Source: an uncultured Roseibium sp. (lineage in GTDB: Bacteria > Pseudomonadota > Alphaproteobacteria > Rhizobiales > Stappiaceae). From it: DNA of 64,000 bases. Positions 26,225 through 33,980 of this stretch are shown here, in pieces. The notes beneath the pieces are model-generated. The model made no database searches. It worked only from the letters and a program-made list of their open reading frames with translations, and was not told the origin of the DNA. Each line of letters opens with the position of its first letter. Position 1 is the first letter of the stretch. The position numbers and the translations under genes were made by a program. The stretch spans positions 1,984,001 to 2,048,000 of the forward strand of contig NZ_OY780958.1 in the NCBI RefSeq assembly GCF_963675985.1, read 5' to 3'.

Positions 26225-26946
26225 GACTTCAGGGCAAACGCGCGTTCGTAACTGCGGCGGGTCAGGGTATTGGACGCGCCATCGCCGAACGCTTCTCAAC
26301 GGAAGGCGCCCATGTCGTGGCGACTGACCTCAAGGGTGACCTTTTGGCCGGTCTCGGCACCGCCGAAGCCTTTGCACTCGACGTGACCGACAAGTCGGCC
26401 CTCCAGGCGGCGGTGGAAAACGCCAAGGCGGATATCCTCGTCAATTGCGCGGGCTTCGTTCACGCGGGAACCATTACAGAAGCGACGGACGCCGACTTCG
26501 ACGTCGCGATGAACCTCAACGTCCGCTCGCAGTTTCATGCCATGCAGGCAGCTCTGCCGGGCATGGTGGAGCGCGGACGCGGATCCATCGTGAACATCTC
26601 TTCCGTAGCCTCCTCGATCATCGCGGCGCCAAACCGGTTCATCTACGGCATGTCGAAGGCAGCCGTGATCGGGATGACAAAATCTGTTGCGATCGACTAC
26701 GTGACCAAGGGGATCCGCTGCAACTGCATCTGCCCCGGCACGGTCGAAAGCCCGTCGCTGCAGAACAGGCTGCGTGCCATGGGTGATTATGAAACCGCCC
26801 GCGCCGCCTTCATCGCCCGCCAGCCCATGGGACGGATCGGAACACCTGAGGAAGTCGCAGCGCTCGCGCTCTACCTCGGCTCCGATGAGTCCGGCTTCAC
26901 CACCGGTCAGGCGCATGTGATCGATGGCGGCTGGGCAGCAGGCTGA
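26221..26946 (+). CDS. SDR oxidoreductase, possibly 2-keto-3-deoxy-acid dehydrogenase
   Basis: A 241-aa classical SDR: RAFVTAAGQGIGRAIAERFS (cofactor), DILVNCAGFVHAGTITEATD, Ser in VNISSVASSIIAAPN, catalytic Y-x-x-x-K in RFIYGMSKAAVIGMTKSVA, and CPGTVESPSLQNRL. The short acceptor segment (ATDLKGDLLAGLGTAEAFAL) and NRFIYGMSKAA are shared with 2-keto-3-deoxy-L-fuconate dehydrogenase and DHRS6-type enzymes. An enolase-superfamily dehydratase at 29784 could produce such a keto-deoxy acid, so the two may be consecutive. This assignment is an inference from family resemblance and context. It is translationally coupled to the preceding dehydrogenase gene. Confidence 0.8.
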   Translation: MRLQGKRAFVTAAGQGIGRAIAERFSTEGAHVVATDLKGDLLAGLGTAEAFALDVTDKSALQAAVENAKADILVNCAGFVHAGTITEATDADFDVAMNLNVRSQFHAMQAALPGMVERGRGSIVNISSVASSIIAAPNRFIYGMSKAAVIGMTKSVAIDYVTKGIRCNCICPGTVESPSLQNRLRAMGDYETARAAFIARQPMGRIGTPEEVAALALYLGSDESGFTTGQAHVIDGGWAAG

Positions 26947-26962
26947 CACGGAGCAAACCTTC

Positions 26963-27493
26963 ATGGCGGCTGCCTCTCTTACATCACCGCGCGCGTACCG
27001 GATCGCGGCTTATGTGGTCTGCTGGGCCTTTGGTTTTGCCCTTGTCGCCGTCACTCCTGGCGCGGCGTCCGATGCGAAGGCCGGAGCGGATCTGTCCGGA
27101 ACCGAAAGCTGTGTTTCTTCGGCAATTGAGGCGCAACGCTCGCCCGGCGACTGTCTGACGGAACTGCATACTCCCTGCATGGCGTTCTCTCCGAGCTCAA
27201 AAGCGCAGGCCACGCTCTGCTTCGTAAACACGCGAAAAAGCTGGGATGCCCGGATCAAGGAACGGCTGGACGCAATCGCAAAGACGGCGCCCCCCAAGGT
27301 CGCGTCCATTGCCAAAATCGAAAGCCGTTACGATCTTCTGTCCAATCTCCTGCAATGCGACCGGCTGGACGAACTCTCAGCCCTTTATCAGACGGCAGAG
27401 GAAGACAGGCTCCTGCAGAAGAAGCGCTGTGAAGCCGCAGCTGCAGGACTGACCTACATCCGCTTGTTGGTGCGTTCGGAGACCCTCAAATGA
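26963..27493 (+). CDS. Secreted cysteine-rich hypothetical protein
   Basis: The ATG at 26963 gives 176 aa with a signal peptide (YRIAAYVVCWAFGFALVAV, cut near GAAS). The mature part has several Cys: ESCVSSAIEAQRSPGDCLTE, LHTPCMAF, ATLCFVNTRKSWDARI, LLQCDRLDEL and KKRCEAA. It is helical and resembles LprI/DUF1311-like periplasmic proteins, with paired Cys in helical hairpins. I cannot assign a function. It overlaps azlC by 4 bp (ATGA), so it is co-translated with the amino acid exporter genes and not obviously with sugar-acid metabolism. Confidence 0.75.
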   Translation: MAAASLTSPRAYRIAAYVVCWAFGFALVAVTPGAASDAKAGADLSGTESCVSSAIEAQRSPGDCLTELHTPCMAFSPSSKAQATLCFVNTRKSWDARIKERLDAIAKTAPPKVASIAKIESRYDLLSNLLQCDRLDELSALYQTAEEDRLLQKKRCEAAAAGLTYIRLLVRSETLK

Positions 27494-28206
27494 CTTCACG
27501 CGCAGCCTTCTGGCGGGGTTTTGCGGACTGTGCGCCCTTTATCCTGATCGTCATTCCCTATTCGATGATGTTCGGCGTGGTCGCGCGCGACGCAGGTCTC
27601 GATGTCTTTCGAACCATGTCGATGTCGGTCCTGGTGATCGCCGGAGCATCCCAGTTCACAGCGCTCACGCTCTTGAAGGAAGATGCCCCCGTCTTCGTCG
27701 CCTTGCTGACGGCCCTCGTCGTCAACTTGCGGATGGCGATCTATTCCGCCGCGCTGGTGCCGCATCTTGGCCATGCGCGCCTGGGGGTCCGGGCGCTCAT
27801 GGCCTACCTGATGGTTGATCAGGCTTTTGCGGTCGCCGTGAAACGCTATGAAAGCCCGCCGCCTCTCTCACCTGCGGAAAGGGTGGCCTACTACTTCGGC
27901 TGCATGATGCTGATCTGCCCGTTCTGGTATGGCGGCACATTGGCAGGCGCGGTCCTGGGCCAGGCAATCCCGGCTTCGCTTTCGATCGATTTCGCCGTCC
28001 CTGTCTGTTTCATCGCACTCGTCGCGCCCGGCCTTCGAAGCCTGCCGCATGTGGTGGCGGCGCTGACGTCCGTTGCCGCCATGCTGGTCTTCTCCGGCCT
28101 GCCCTGGAGCCTTGGCCTTCTCGTTGCGACCCTGTGCGCCATGATTGCAGGCGTTCAGACGGAGCTTTACATGCGCCGCCGGGCCGACCGGAAGGCAGCG
28201 ACATGA
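27490..28206 (+). CDS. azlC: AzlC-family branched-chain amino acid exporter, large subunit
   Basis: A 238-aa membrane protein with the AzlC signature: FADCAPFILIVIPYSMMFGV near the start, VLVIAGASQFTALTLLKEDA (the conserved GASQF), LRMAIYSAALVPHLGHARLG, and MVDQAFAVAVKRYE. It pairs with the small AzlD subunit to export branched-chain amino acids and azaleucine. The azlD start overlaps its stop. The pair lies inside the sugar-acid locus, perhaps only by insertion. Confidence 0.92.
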   Translation: MTSRAAFWRGFADCAPFILIVIPYSMMFGVVARDAGLDVFRTMSMSVLVIAGASQFTALTLLKEDAPVFVALLTALVVNLRMAIYSAALVPHLGHARLGVRALMAYLMVDQAFAVAVKRYESPPPLSPAERVAYYFGCMMLICPFWYGGTLAGAVLGQAIPASLSIDFAVPVCFIALVAPGLRSLPHVVAALTSVAAMLVFSGLPWSLGLLVATLCAMIAGVQTELYMRRRADRKAAT

Positions 28207-28526
28207 TCGATGATCGCGCTTTCTGGCTTTTGACCGCCGGCCTTGGGATCGGAACCTATCTGATCCGGTTTTCCTTTCTCGGCCTTCTGGGTGGACGCAC
28301 CTTGCCTCAGTGGCTGCTGATGCATCTGAAATACGTAGGTGCCGCAGTCTTTCCAGCCATGATCACTCCTCTGGTCCTCTGGCCCGAGGCGACCGGCGGA
28401 GAGATCGATCCGGCGCGCCTGATCGCGGCAGCGGCGGCCTTTGTCGTCGGAATGCGATTTTCCGTCCTCGGTGCGATTTTCACCGGAATGGGCAGCCTTT
28501 ACCTGATGCAGGTGCTCGGGCTCTGA
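28203..28526 (+). CDS. azlD: AzlD-family branched-chain amino acid exporter, small subunit
   Basis: A 107-aa protein with four hydrophobic helices: FWLLTAGLGIGTYLIRFSFL, LKYVGAAVFPAMITPLVLWP, RLIAAAAAFVVGMRF, and AIFTGMGSLYLMQVLGL. The motif Y-L-I-R-x-x-F and L-K-Y-V-x-x-A-V-x-P is that of AzlD, the partner of AzlC. The ATG at 28203 overlaps the azlC TGA; the open frame further upstream is azlC sequence in another frame. Confidence 0.9.
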   Translation: MIDDRAFWLLTAGLGIGTYLIRFSFLGLLGGRTLPQWLLMHLKYVGAAVFPAMITPLVLWPEATGGEIDPARLIAAAAAFVVGMRFSVLGAIFTGMGSLYLMQVLGL

Positions 28527-28603
28527 GAAACGCGCGCGCCTGTATTCACAAACCTCCCGATCCCGCCCCAGGAAGTGGCAAATCTCCGGGAGATTTCTTT
28601 GAC

Positions 28604-28625
28604 GGAAAATGGTATACCATTTTCC
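28604..28625. promoter_or_regulatory. GntR operator 3 upstream of idnD
   Basis: A perfect 22-bp palindrome around the same TGGTATACCA core (arms GGAAAA/TTTTCC), 76 bp before the idnD start. It is the longest of the three sites and shows that idnD and the enolase-type gene start a separate transcript under the same regulator. Confidence 0.78.
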
Positions 28626-28701
28626 AATACCTCAGACGGCCTGCAAAAGGCCGCAGCTGGCAGGCTCGGACAAAGCCTGTCCGAACAGGGGAGTAAACGA
28701 C

Positions 28702-29739
28702 ATGAGAGCGCTTTTCGCCTATGCGGCCCGTGATCTGCGGCTGGAGACTTGCGAGACGGCCGCACCCGGACCGGGCGAAGTCAGGGTCGATCTGGTGCGC
28801 GGCGGGATCTGCGGATCCGATCTGCATTATTATAATCATGGCGGCTTCGGATCAGTGCGCCTGCGCGAACCGATGATCCTCGGGCATGAAGTGGCCGGAC
28901 GTGTCGCGGAACCGGGTCCCGGTGTCGAAGGCCTGGCGCCGGGAACCTTGGTGGCGATTTCGCCGTCCCGTCCGTGCGGCACATGCGGCGAATGTCTGCG
29001 CGGCTTGCCCAACCAGTGTCTGGACATGCGGTTTTATGGCTCGGCGATGCCCTTCCCCCACATTCAGGGCGCTTTCCGCGACAGCCTGACGGTCCGGGCC
29101 GAACAATGCATTCCCGCAGACGGCCTGAGCGCTGCGCAGGCTTCGATGGCCGAGCCCCTTTCCGTCTGCCTGCACGCGGTGCGCCGCGCGGGCGAGATGC
29201 TGGGACGACGGGTTCTGGTCACCGGCTGCGGTCCGATCGGCATATTGACCATCCTTGCGGCCCGCCGCGCGGGGGCATCCGAGATCATTGCCACGGACAT
29301 CGCCCATGAAGCACTCGATTTTGCCCGGCAGGCCGGAGCGGACGTCACGCTCAACACGCTGGACGAACCTGATGCGCTGGCGCCCTATCAGACCGGCAAG
29401 GGATCGCTCGACGTTCTCTTCGAATGCTCCGGCGCCGAACCGGCTTTGAGGGGTGGTATCGCCGCGTTGCGCCCAAGAGGCATCGTCGTGCAGGCTGGCC
29501 TTTCCGGAGACATGGCGTTGCCGATGATGCAGGTCACCGCAAAAGAGCTCGAAATCCGCGGAACCTTCCGGTTCCACGAAGAATTCGCCATCGCGGTCCG
29601 CATGATGCAGCAGGGGCTCATCGAGACCTCGCTGCTTCTGACCCACAGCTTCCCTCTGGCTGAGTTTTCAGCCGCCTTTGCGACGGCCAACGACCGGACG
29701 AAGGCAATGAAGGTACAGCTCGAATTCGGCGAAGCATAG
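28702..29739 (+). CDS. idnD: Zinc-dependent alcohol dehydrogenase, L-idonate 5-dehydrogenase-like
   Basis: A 345-aa medium-chain dehydrogenase. Catalytic zinc ligands are in GGICGSDLHYYNHGGFG and ILGHEVAGRV; the structural zinc lobe is CGTCGECLRGLPNQC; the NAD loop is RVLVTGCGPIGILTILAARR. The sequence CGSDLHYYNHGGFG with PNQCLDMRFYGSAMPFPHIQ is typical of L-idonate 5-dehydrogenase, which makes 5-ketogluconate from L-idonate. The IdnO-like SDR at 19746 would then reduce that to gluconate. AGGGGAG lies eight bases before the ATG, and operator 3 lies upstream. Sorbitol or xylitol dehydrogenases are close relatives, so specificity is probable rather than certain. Confidence 0.82.
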   Translation: MRALFAYAARDLRLETCETAAPGPGEVRVDLVRGGICGSDLHYYNHGGFGSVRLREPMILGHEVAGRVAEPGPGVEGLAPGTLVAISPSRPCGTCGECLRGLPNQCLDMRFYGSAMPFPHIQGAFRDSLTVRAEQCIPADGLSAAQASMAEPLSVCLHAVRRAGEMLGRRVLVTGCGPIGILTILAARRAGASEIIATDIAHEALDFARQAGADVTLNTLDEPDALAPYQTGKGSLDVLFECSGAEPALRGGIAALRPRGIVVQAGLSGDMALPMMQVTAKELEIRGTFRFHEEFAIAVRMMQQGLIETSLLLTHSFPLAEFSAAFATANDRTKAMKVQLEFGEA

Positions 29740-29783
29740 TTTCGCCCCGTCCCTGCCTTCCCATCCCCTGTCCAGGATCTGAA

Positions 29784-30986
29784 ATGAAGATCACCGCCCT
29801 TGAAACCATTCGCATCGCCGAGCGCCCGAACATTCTCTGGCTGCTCGTCCACACCGACGAAGGCATCACCGGTCTTGGAGAAACCTTCTACGGCGCGCGC
29901 ACGGCCGAGGCCCATGTTCATGAGACCCTGGCACCGTTGATGATCGGCGAGGACCCGCTCAGAATCGAGTATCTCTCGCGACGGGCCGAAGGCTATCTCG
30001 GGTGGCGGTCCTCGGGAGCCGAAACCCGGGGGAACTCGGCCTTCGACATCGCTCTGTGGGATCTCGCCGGCAAAGCCACAGGCCAACCGATCGCCCAGCT
30101 TCTGGGAGGCTTCACCCGCACGGCGATCCGCACCTACAACACCTGCGCGGGCACGGACTACGTGAAACAGGACACCGGTCAGCAAAGCGGCAACTACGGT
30201 CTTGGCACCGGAGGCAATTACGACGACCTGAACGGGTTCCTGAACCAGGCCGACGAACTGGCACAGTCCCTTCTTGAGGATGGGATAACCGCGATGAAGA
30301 TCTGGCCGTTCGACATGGCGGCGGAAAAAACGCAAGGCCGTGACATCTCGGGCGAGGATCTGAAGGCAGCCCTTGTGCCGTTTGAAAAGATCCGTGCCGC
30401 CGTCGGCGACAAGATGGATATCATGGTCGAGTTCCACTCGATGTGGCAGCTGCTGCCGGCGATGAAAATCGCGAAGGCTCTGACACCTTTTGCGACTTAC
30501 TGGCACGAAGACCCGATCCGTCTCGACAGTCTGGACCTGCTCCAACGCTATGCCAGTGTGTCGCCCGCCCCGGTTTCCGCCTCCGAAACGCTCGGCGGCA
30601 TCGGTGCCTTCCGGGACCTGATCGCAACCGGGGTTGCCGGCGTCGTCATGCTGGATCTCAGCTGGTGCGGCGGGATCACGACCGCGCGCAAGGTCGCCGC
30701 TCTTGCCGAAGCCGAAAAGCTTCCGATCGCACCGCATGACTGCACGGGCCCCGTGGTCCTGGCCGCGTCGACCCATCTGTCCCTGGCCGCGCCCAACGCA
30801 CTCATTCAGGAGAGTGTGCGGGCGTTCTACCGGACCTGGTACCGGGATCTTGTCACGGCCCTTCCCGAAGTCGAAAACGGCATGATCACGGTGCCGCCCG
30901 GTCCCGGGCTTGGCCTCGAACTGGCCCCGGATCTGGACAAGCGCTACACCGTGATGTCACAGACCAGCAGCGCGAAAGACCTCTAG
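29784..30986 (+). CDS. Enolase-superfamily (mandelate racemase/muconate lactonizing) acid-sugar dehydratase
   Basis: A 400-aa enzyme with the N-terminal capping domain (ITALETIRIAERPNILWLLV, GITGLGETFYGARTAEAHVH) and the C-terminal barrel. Seen are TAMKIWPFDMAAEKT (catalytic K-x-W in place of K-x-K), three acidic metal-ligand positions in DIMVEFHSMW, YWHEDPIRL and VSASETLGGIG, and a candidate His in PIAPHDCTGPVVLAA. Relatives dehydrate aldonic or aldaric acids to 2-keto-3-deoxy acids. Exact substrate cannot be read, but its place after idnD and near a keto-deoxy-acid-type SDR suggests a sugar acid. It is 44 bp downstream of idnD in the same operon. Confidence 0.85.
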   Translation: MKITALETIRIAERPNILWLLVHTDEGITGLGETFYGARTAEAHVHETLAPLMIGEDPLRIEYLSRRAEGYLGWRSSGAETRGNSAFDIALWDLAGKATGQPIAQLLGGFTRTAIRTYNTCAGTDYVKQDTGQQSGNYGLGTGGNYDDLNGFLNQADELAQSLLEDGITAMKIWPFDMAAEKTQGRDISGEDLKAALVPFEKIRAAVGDKMDIMVEFHSMWQLLPAMKIAKALTPFATYWHEDPIRLDSLDLLQRYASVSPAPVSASETLGGIGAFRDLIATGVAGVVMLDLSWCGGITTARKVAALAEAEKLPIAPHDCTGPVVLAASTHLSLAAPNALIQESVRAFYRTWYRDLVTALPEVENGMITVPPGPGLGLELAPDLDKRYTVMSQTSSAKDL

Positions 30987-31080
30987 TGACATACGCCTCA
31001 TTTCTACAGCGGCTCCCGGCGCGTATTTCAAATCCGAAAACCGCACTGCAAACATATACGTGCCCGTCACCCCTTTGAAT

Positions 31081-31124
31081 CTGAAGTTCGGTCTCAGTGT
31101 GCTGAGAAATGAGACGGACTTCAG
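31081..31124. repeat. Inverted repeat
   Basis: CTGAAGT...GTCTCA on the left pairs with TGAGAC...ACTTCAG on the right, 13 pairs with a small mismatch between the two blocks and a 13-base loop. No T-run follows. It could be a 3' mRNA structure of the enolase-type gene or part of a small repeat element. Confidence 0.5.
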
Positions 31125-31174
31125 CTTCGGGTGACTAGCCCGCATTTCTCACACTCCCTGCATTCCGCGCCGGA

Positions 31175-31259
31175 TGAAACAGGCGTCAGGGCAGGAGTGT
31201 AGCGCAGTGCGATGCGGTCCATCGGACAAGCCATTCGACACACACTGTCGCCTGTTTCA
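31175..31259. repeat. 11-bp inverted repeat with 63-bp spacer
   Basis: TGAAACAGGCG (31175-31185) and CGCCTGTTTCA (31249-31259) are perfect inverted copies. The size resembles a small non-coding RNA hairpin or the ends of a miniature element; I see no target-site duplication. Confidence 0.45.
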
Positions 31260-31430
31260 ACCGGCCCGAAGGGTCCTGTTTTGGCGTCCGCCTGCAGGCA
31301 AAAGCCGCTTGACCATAGCGATGCCCACCACAAGCGCGAGCCAGCGCAACCAGCGGACAAAGAGCCCCGGTCAAATGTTTCAAAGGGATCGACCGATGCT
31401 CCAGCTGCATTGGAAAAACTTGACGGCGAC

Positions 31431-31456
31431 ATTGTATGATGTAATTGTCATACAAT
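31431..31456. promoter_or_regulatory. Palindromic operator of the Tct module
   Basis: ATTGTATGA (31431-31439) and TCATACAAT (31448-31456) are perfect 9-bp inverted arms around an 8-bp spacer. A further half-like TTGTCATATAA follows directly. It ends 22 bp before the tctC ATG, where a repressor would block transcription or initiation. The GntR protein encoded at 33981 in the same operon is the likely binder. Confidence 0.72.
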
Positions 31457-31478
31457 CTTGTCATATAAGGAGGGATTC

Positions 31479-32453
31479 ATGACCCGTCGCCATAGACTGT
31501 CCATTGCAACTTGTGTGTTGGCTCTGCTGGGCCTTGCCGGACCGGCACAGGCAGAAGGCTACCCGGACCATCCCGTCACGCTCGTCGTGCCCTTTTCTCC
31601 CGGCGGCGGCACCGATCTTCTCGCCCGTCTCGTCTCCACCAAGCTGGAAGCTTCGCTCGGCGCGCCGGTTGTCGTTGACAATCGCCCCGGCGCGAGCGGC
31701 GCGGTGGCTGGCGCCTATGTGATGACGCAGCCCGCCGACGGATACACGCTGTTCTTCGGAACCTCCTCGACCAACGCCATCTCGCCGGTGCTGCACGAGG
31801 ACAAGATGGGCAACATGCTGAAGGGCTTCGACCCCGTAAGCCTTGTTGCCAACAGCGCGCTCATTCTGGCGGTTCCGACCAGCTCGCCGATCGCCAATCT
31901 CAAGGGGTACATCAAGGCCTCCGAGGACAAGCCCCTCACCTACGGCACCTTCGGCGTCGGCTCCACGCCGCATCTTCTCGGCACGCTGTTCGCCTCTGAA
32001 TCCGGAGCGAAGATGATCCATGTGCCCTACAAGGGGTCCGCGCCCGCCGTCGCCGACGTCACCGGCGGCCATATCGACAGCGCCTTTCTGACCGTTACCG
32101 CGCTCACCGCCTCGCTTCACGATGAGGCGATGCGCGGGCTCGCCGTCGCAGCGTCCGAGCGCCTGAAAGGCTTCCCGGACATCCCGACCTTCGAAGAGGA
32201 AGGCTATAAGGGGTTGGAGGATGCCGGCTGGTTCGGGATCTTCGCGCCCAAGGGCGTACCTGCCGAAATCCGCGCCCAGGTATCCAAGGCCGTCAGGACG
32301 GTGCTCGAGACGCCCGAAGCGCAGGAGGAGTTCGCCAAGCTCGGCGTCGAAGCCAAGGGCAGCACGCCCGAGGAGCTTGCCAAGAAGCAGGAAAACTCAG
32401 TCGCGCTCGTCAAGCACATCCTCGCCACCACCGACATCGACATTTCCAAGTAA
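31479..32453 (+). CDS. tctC: Tripartite tricarboxylate transporter substrate-binding protein (TctC/Bug family)
   Basis: A 324-aa periplasmic protein with a signal peptide (CVLALLGLAGPAQA). Bug-family blocks: YPDHPVTLVVPFSPGGGTDL at the mature start, VVVDNRPGASGAVAGAYV, MIHVPYKGSAPAVADVTGGH, and DIPTFEEEGYKGLEDAGWFG, IFAPKGVPAEI. It binds a carboxylated solute for the TctAB permease encoded 3 kb downstream. AAGGAGG precedes the ATG at 31479. Ligand cannot be read; Bug proteins bind many carboxylates, amino acids and nicotinate-type compounds. Confidence 0.92.
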   Translation: MTRRHRLSIATCVLALLGLAGPAQAEGYPDHPVTLVVPFSPGGGTDLLARLVSTKLEASLGAPVVVDNRPGASGAVAGAYVMTQPADGYTLFFGTSSTNAISPVLHEDKMGNMLKGFDPVSLVANSALILAVPTSSPIANLKGYIKASEDKPLTYGTFGVGSTPHLLGTLFASESGAKMIHVPYKGSAPAVADVTGGHIDSAFLTVTALTASLHDEAMRGLAVAASERLKGFPDIPTFEEEGYKGLEDAGWFGIFAPKGVPAEIRAQVSKAVRTVLETPEAQEEFAKLGVEAKGSTPEELAKKQENSVALVKHILATTDIDISK

Positions 32454-32473
32454 ACCGAAGGGTCAACGACACC

Positions 32474-33064
32474 ATGCCTCGCAATCAGATCGCCGAATAC
32501 CAAATCCGGCGGTGGTATGTTCAGGAACAAGAAATCCTGACCAACGAGTCTTATCAGTCCGACGAGGGCGCTCCGCTGCGCAAGATTCTGATCGCCGCGG
32601 CGATCAAGAACCCCTATGCAGGGCGTTTCAGCGAGGATCTCGGTGAGATTGTCGATGCGAGCGACAAGCTGGGCGAGGAATTCGCCCGGCGCATCGTCGC
32701 TGCCCTTGGCGGCGCGCAGGCCGAAAGCTACGGCAAGGCCTGCGTGGTCGGCATCGCCGGCGAGTACGAGCATGGCAACGCCTTCATCACCGCGCGGTTC
32801 GCCACGCCGATCCGCGCGGTGCTGCCGGGCGCCAAGGAATGGATCCCATCAACGGGAAAGCGAAGCGGCCCTGGAGCCCTCATCGACATTCCGTTGGCTC
32901 ATATGGGCGAGCTCTATGTCCGATCCCACTATGACACGATGACTGTCCATCTCGACGACGCGCCCAACGCGGATGAGGTTATCGTGGCCTTTGTCGTCGC
33001 AACGCGTGGACGAATCCATGCACGGCTCGATGGGCCCAAGGCTCCAGAGCTTAAAGCCAATTAA
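32474..33064 (+). CDS. Amino acid synthesis family protein (DUF1185-type)
   Basis: A 196-aa soluble protein. RKILIAAAIKNPYAGRFSED, LGEEFARRIVAALGGAQAES, YGKACVVGIAGEYEHGNAFI and PGALIDIPLAHMGELYVRSH are the marks of the family named 'amino acid synthesis' (PF06684), whose biochemical role is not established. The repeated presence of this family beside Tct or ABC carboxylate transporters and Asp/Glu racemases suggests an enzyme acting on a small nitrogenous or carboxylated compound. It is 20 bp downstream of tctC, in the same operon. Confidence 0.8.
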   Translation: MPRNQIAEYQIRRWYVQEQEILTNESYQSDEGAPLRKILIAAAIKNPYAGRFSEDLGEIVDASDKLGEEFARRIVAALGGAQAESYGKACVVGIAGEYEHGNAFITARFATPIRAVLPGAKEWIPSTGKRSGPGALIDIPLAHMGELYVRSHYDTMTVHLDDAPNADEVIVAFVVATRGRIHARLDGPKAPELKAN

Positions 33065-33106
33065 GACCGGCCAGGCACGGCCGGACATAAGGGAAAACAA
33101 ACCATC

Positions 33107-33979
33107 ATGGACCGGGAACGCTCTCACTTCGTTCAATTGAACGGGCTGCGGTTTCACTACCTGACGTGGGGAGCATCATCCGCACCGCTGCTGATCTGCC
33201 TGCATGGTCTGCGCAGCTACGGGCGGACCTTTGCCGGCCTTGCCGAAATGCTCGCGGATCGCTTTCACGTGCTAGCGCTGGATCAGCGCGGGCGCGGAGA
33301 AACGGAATGGGATCCCGAGCAGAACTATTTCGCCACCAACTATGCCGACGATCTCGGCGCGCTGATCGACCATCTTGGTGTCGAGAAGGCGCACCTTCTC
33401 GGCCATTCCATGGGTGGCATCAACGCGTTGACCTACGCGCTCGACCACGCCCAACGCTTTGCCTCCCTCATCCTGGAGGACAGCGGCCCGGAGGCTGCCG
33501 ATGGCGACAGCGCCGGGATCGGGCGCATCCTCAACGAATTGCGCACCACCCCGCTCTCCTTCGACGGATACGATGCCGCCAGGGCCTTCTGGCGCTCGAT
33601 CCGTCCCAACGTGACGGAGGAGGCGATCGCCTCGCGCGTCGCGAACTCCATGAAGGAGGTCGACGGCAAGGTGGTCTGGCGCCACGACCAACTCGGCATC
33701 GGCAAGTGCCGTATCGAACAGGCCGAAACCCGCCCGAATCCGGATCTGTGGCCGGCGGTCGAGAAGTTGGCATGCCCAACACTGGTCCTGCGAGGAGCGA
33801 ACTCGGACTACCTTGACCCTGCGCGGGTAGAGCGGATGTGCGCGGTCAATCCTCTCGTCACGGCGAAGGAGATCGAGGGCGCCGGACATTATGTCCACGA
33901 TGACAATCCGGTAGACTTCAACGCTGCAGTTGCCGAGTTTCTCGACTGCGTCGAGGCGTCTGGAAAATCAAAGGACTAG
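33107..33979 (+). CDS. Alpha/beta-fold hydrolase
   Basis: A 290-aa hydrolase: LLICLHGLRSYGRTFAGLAE (oxyanion HG), VLALDQRGRGETEWDPEQNY, nucleophile elbow LLGHSMGGINALTYALDH (Ser in GHSMGG), Asp candidate in LVLRGANSDYLDPARVERMC, and His in IEGAGHYVHDDNPVDF. The full Ser-Asp-His set is therefore present. Related enzymes cleave esters, lactones, enol-lactones or C-C bonds in ring-cleavage products. It lies in the Tct operon, 42 bp after the DUF1185-type gene and one base before the GntR gene, so it probably acts on the imported compound. Confidence 0.88.
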   Translation: MDRERSHFVQLNGLRFHYLTWGASSAPLLICLHGLRSYGRTFAGLAEMLADRFHVLALDQRGRGETEWDPEQNYFATNYADDLGALIDHLGVEKAHLLGHSMGGINALTYALDHAQRFASLILEDSGPEAADGDSAGIGRILNELRTTPLSFDGYDAARAFWRSIRPNVTEEAIASRVANSMKEVDGKVVWRHDQLGIGKCRIEQAETRPNPDLWPAVEKLACPTLVLRGANSDYLDPARVERMCAVNPLVTAKEIEGAGHYVHDDNPVDFNAAVAEFLDCVEASGKSKD

Positions 33980-33980
33980 A

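Larger units (their letters stand above)
30987..31478. other. 492-bp intergenic region with inverted repeats
   Basis: No convincing gene on either strand; the open frames here are short and lack coding character. It separates the sugar-acid locus from the Tct module and holds two stem-loop-like repeats (31081-31124 and 31175-31259) and, at its right end, the operator at 31431-31456. Confidence 0.6.

Noticed and set aside
17912..31000. Complete genomic island
   Set aside because: No second copy of the tRNA-Gln 3' end was found by eye, so the right boundary cannot be set.
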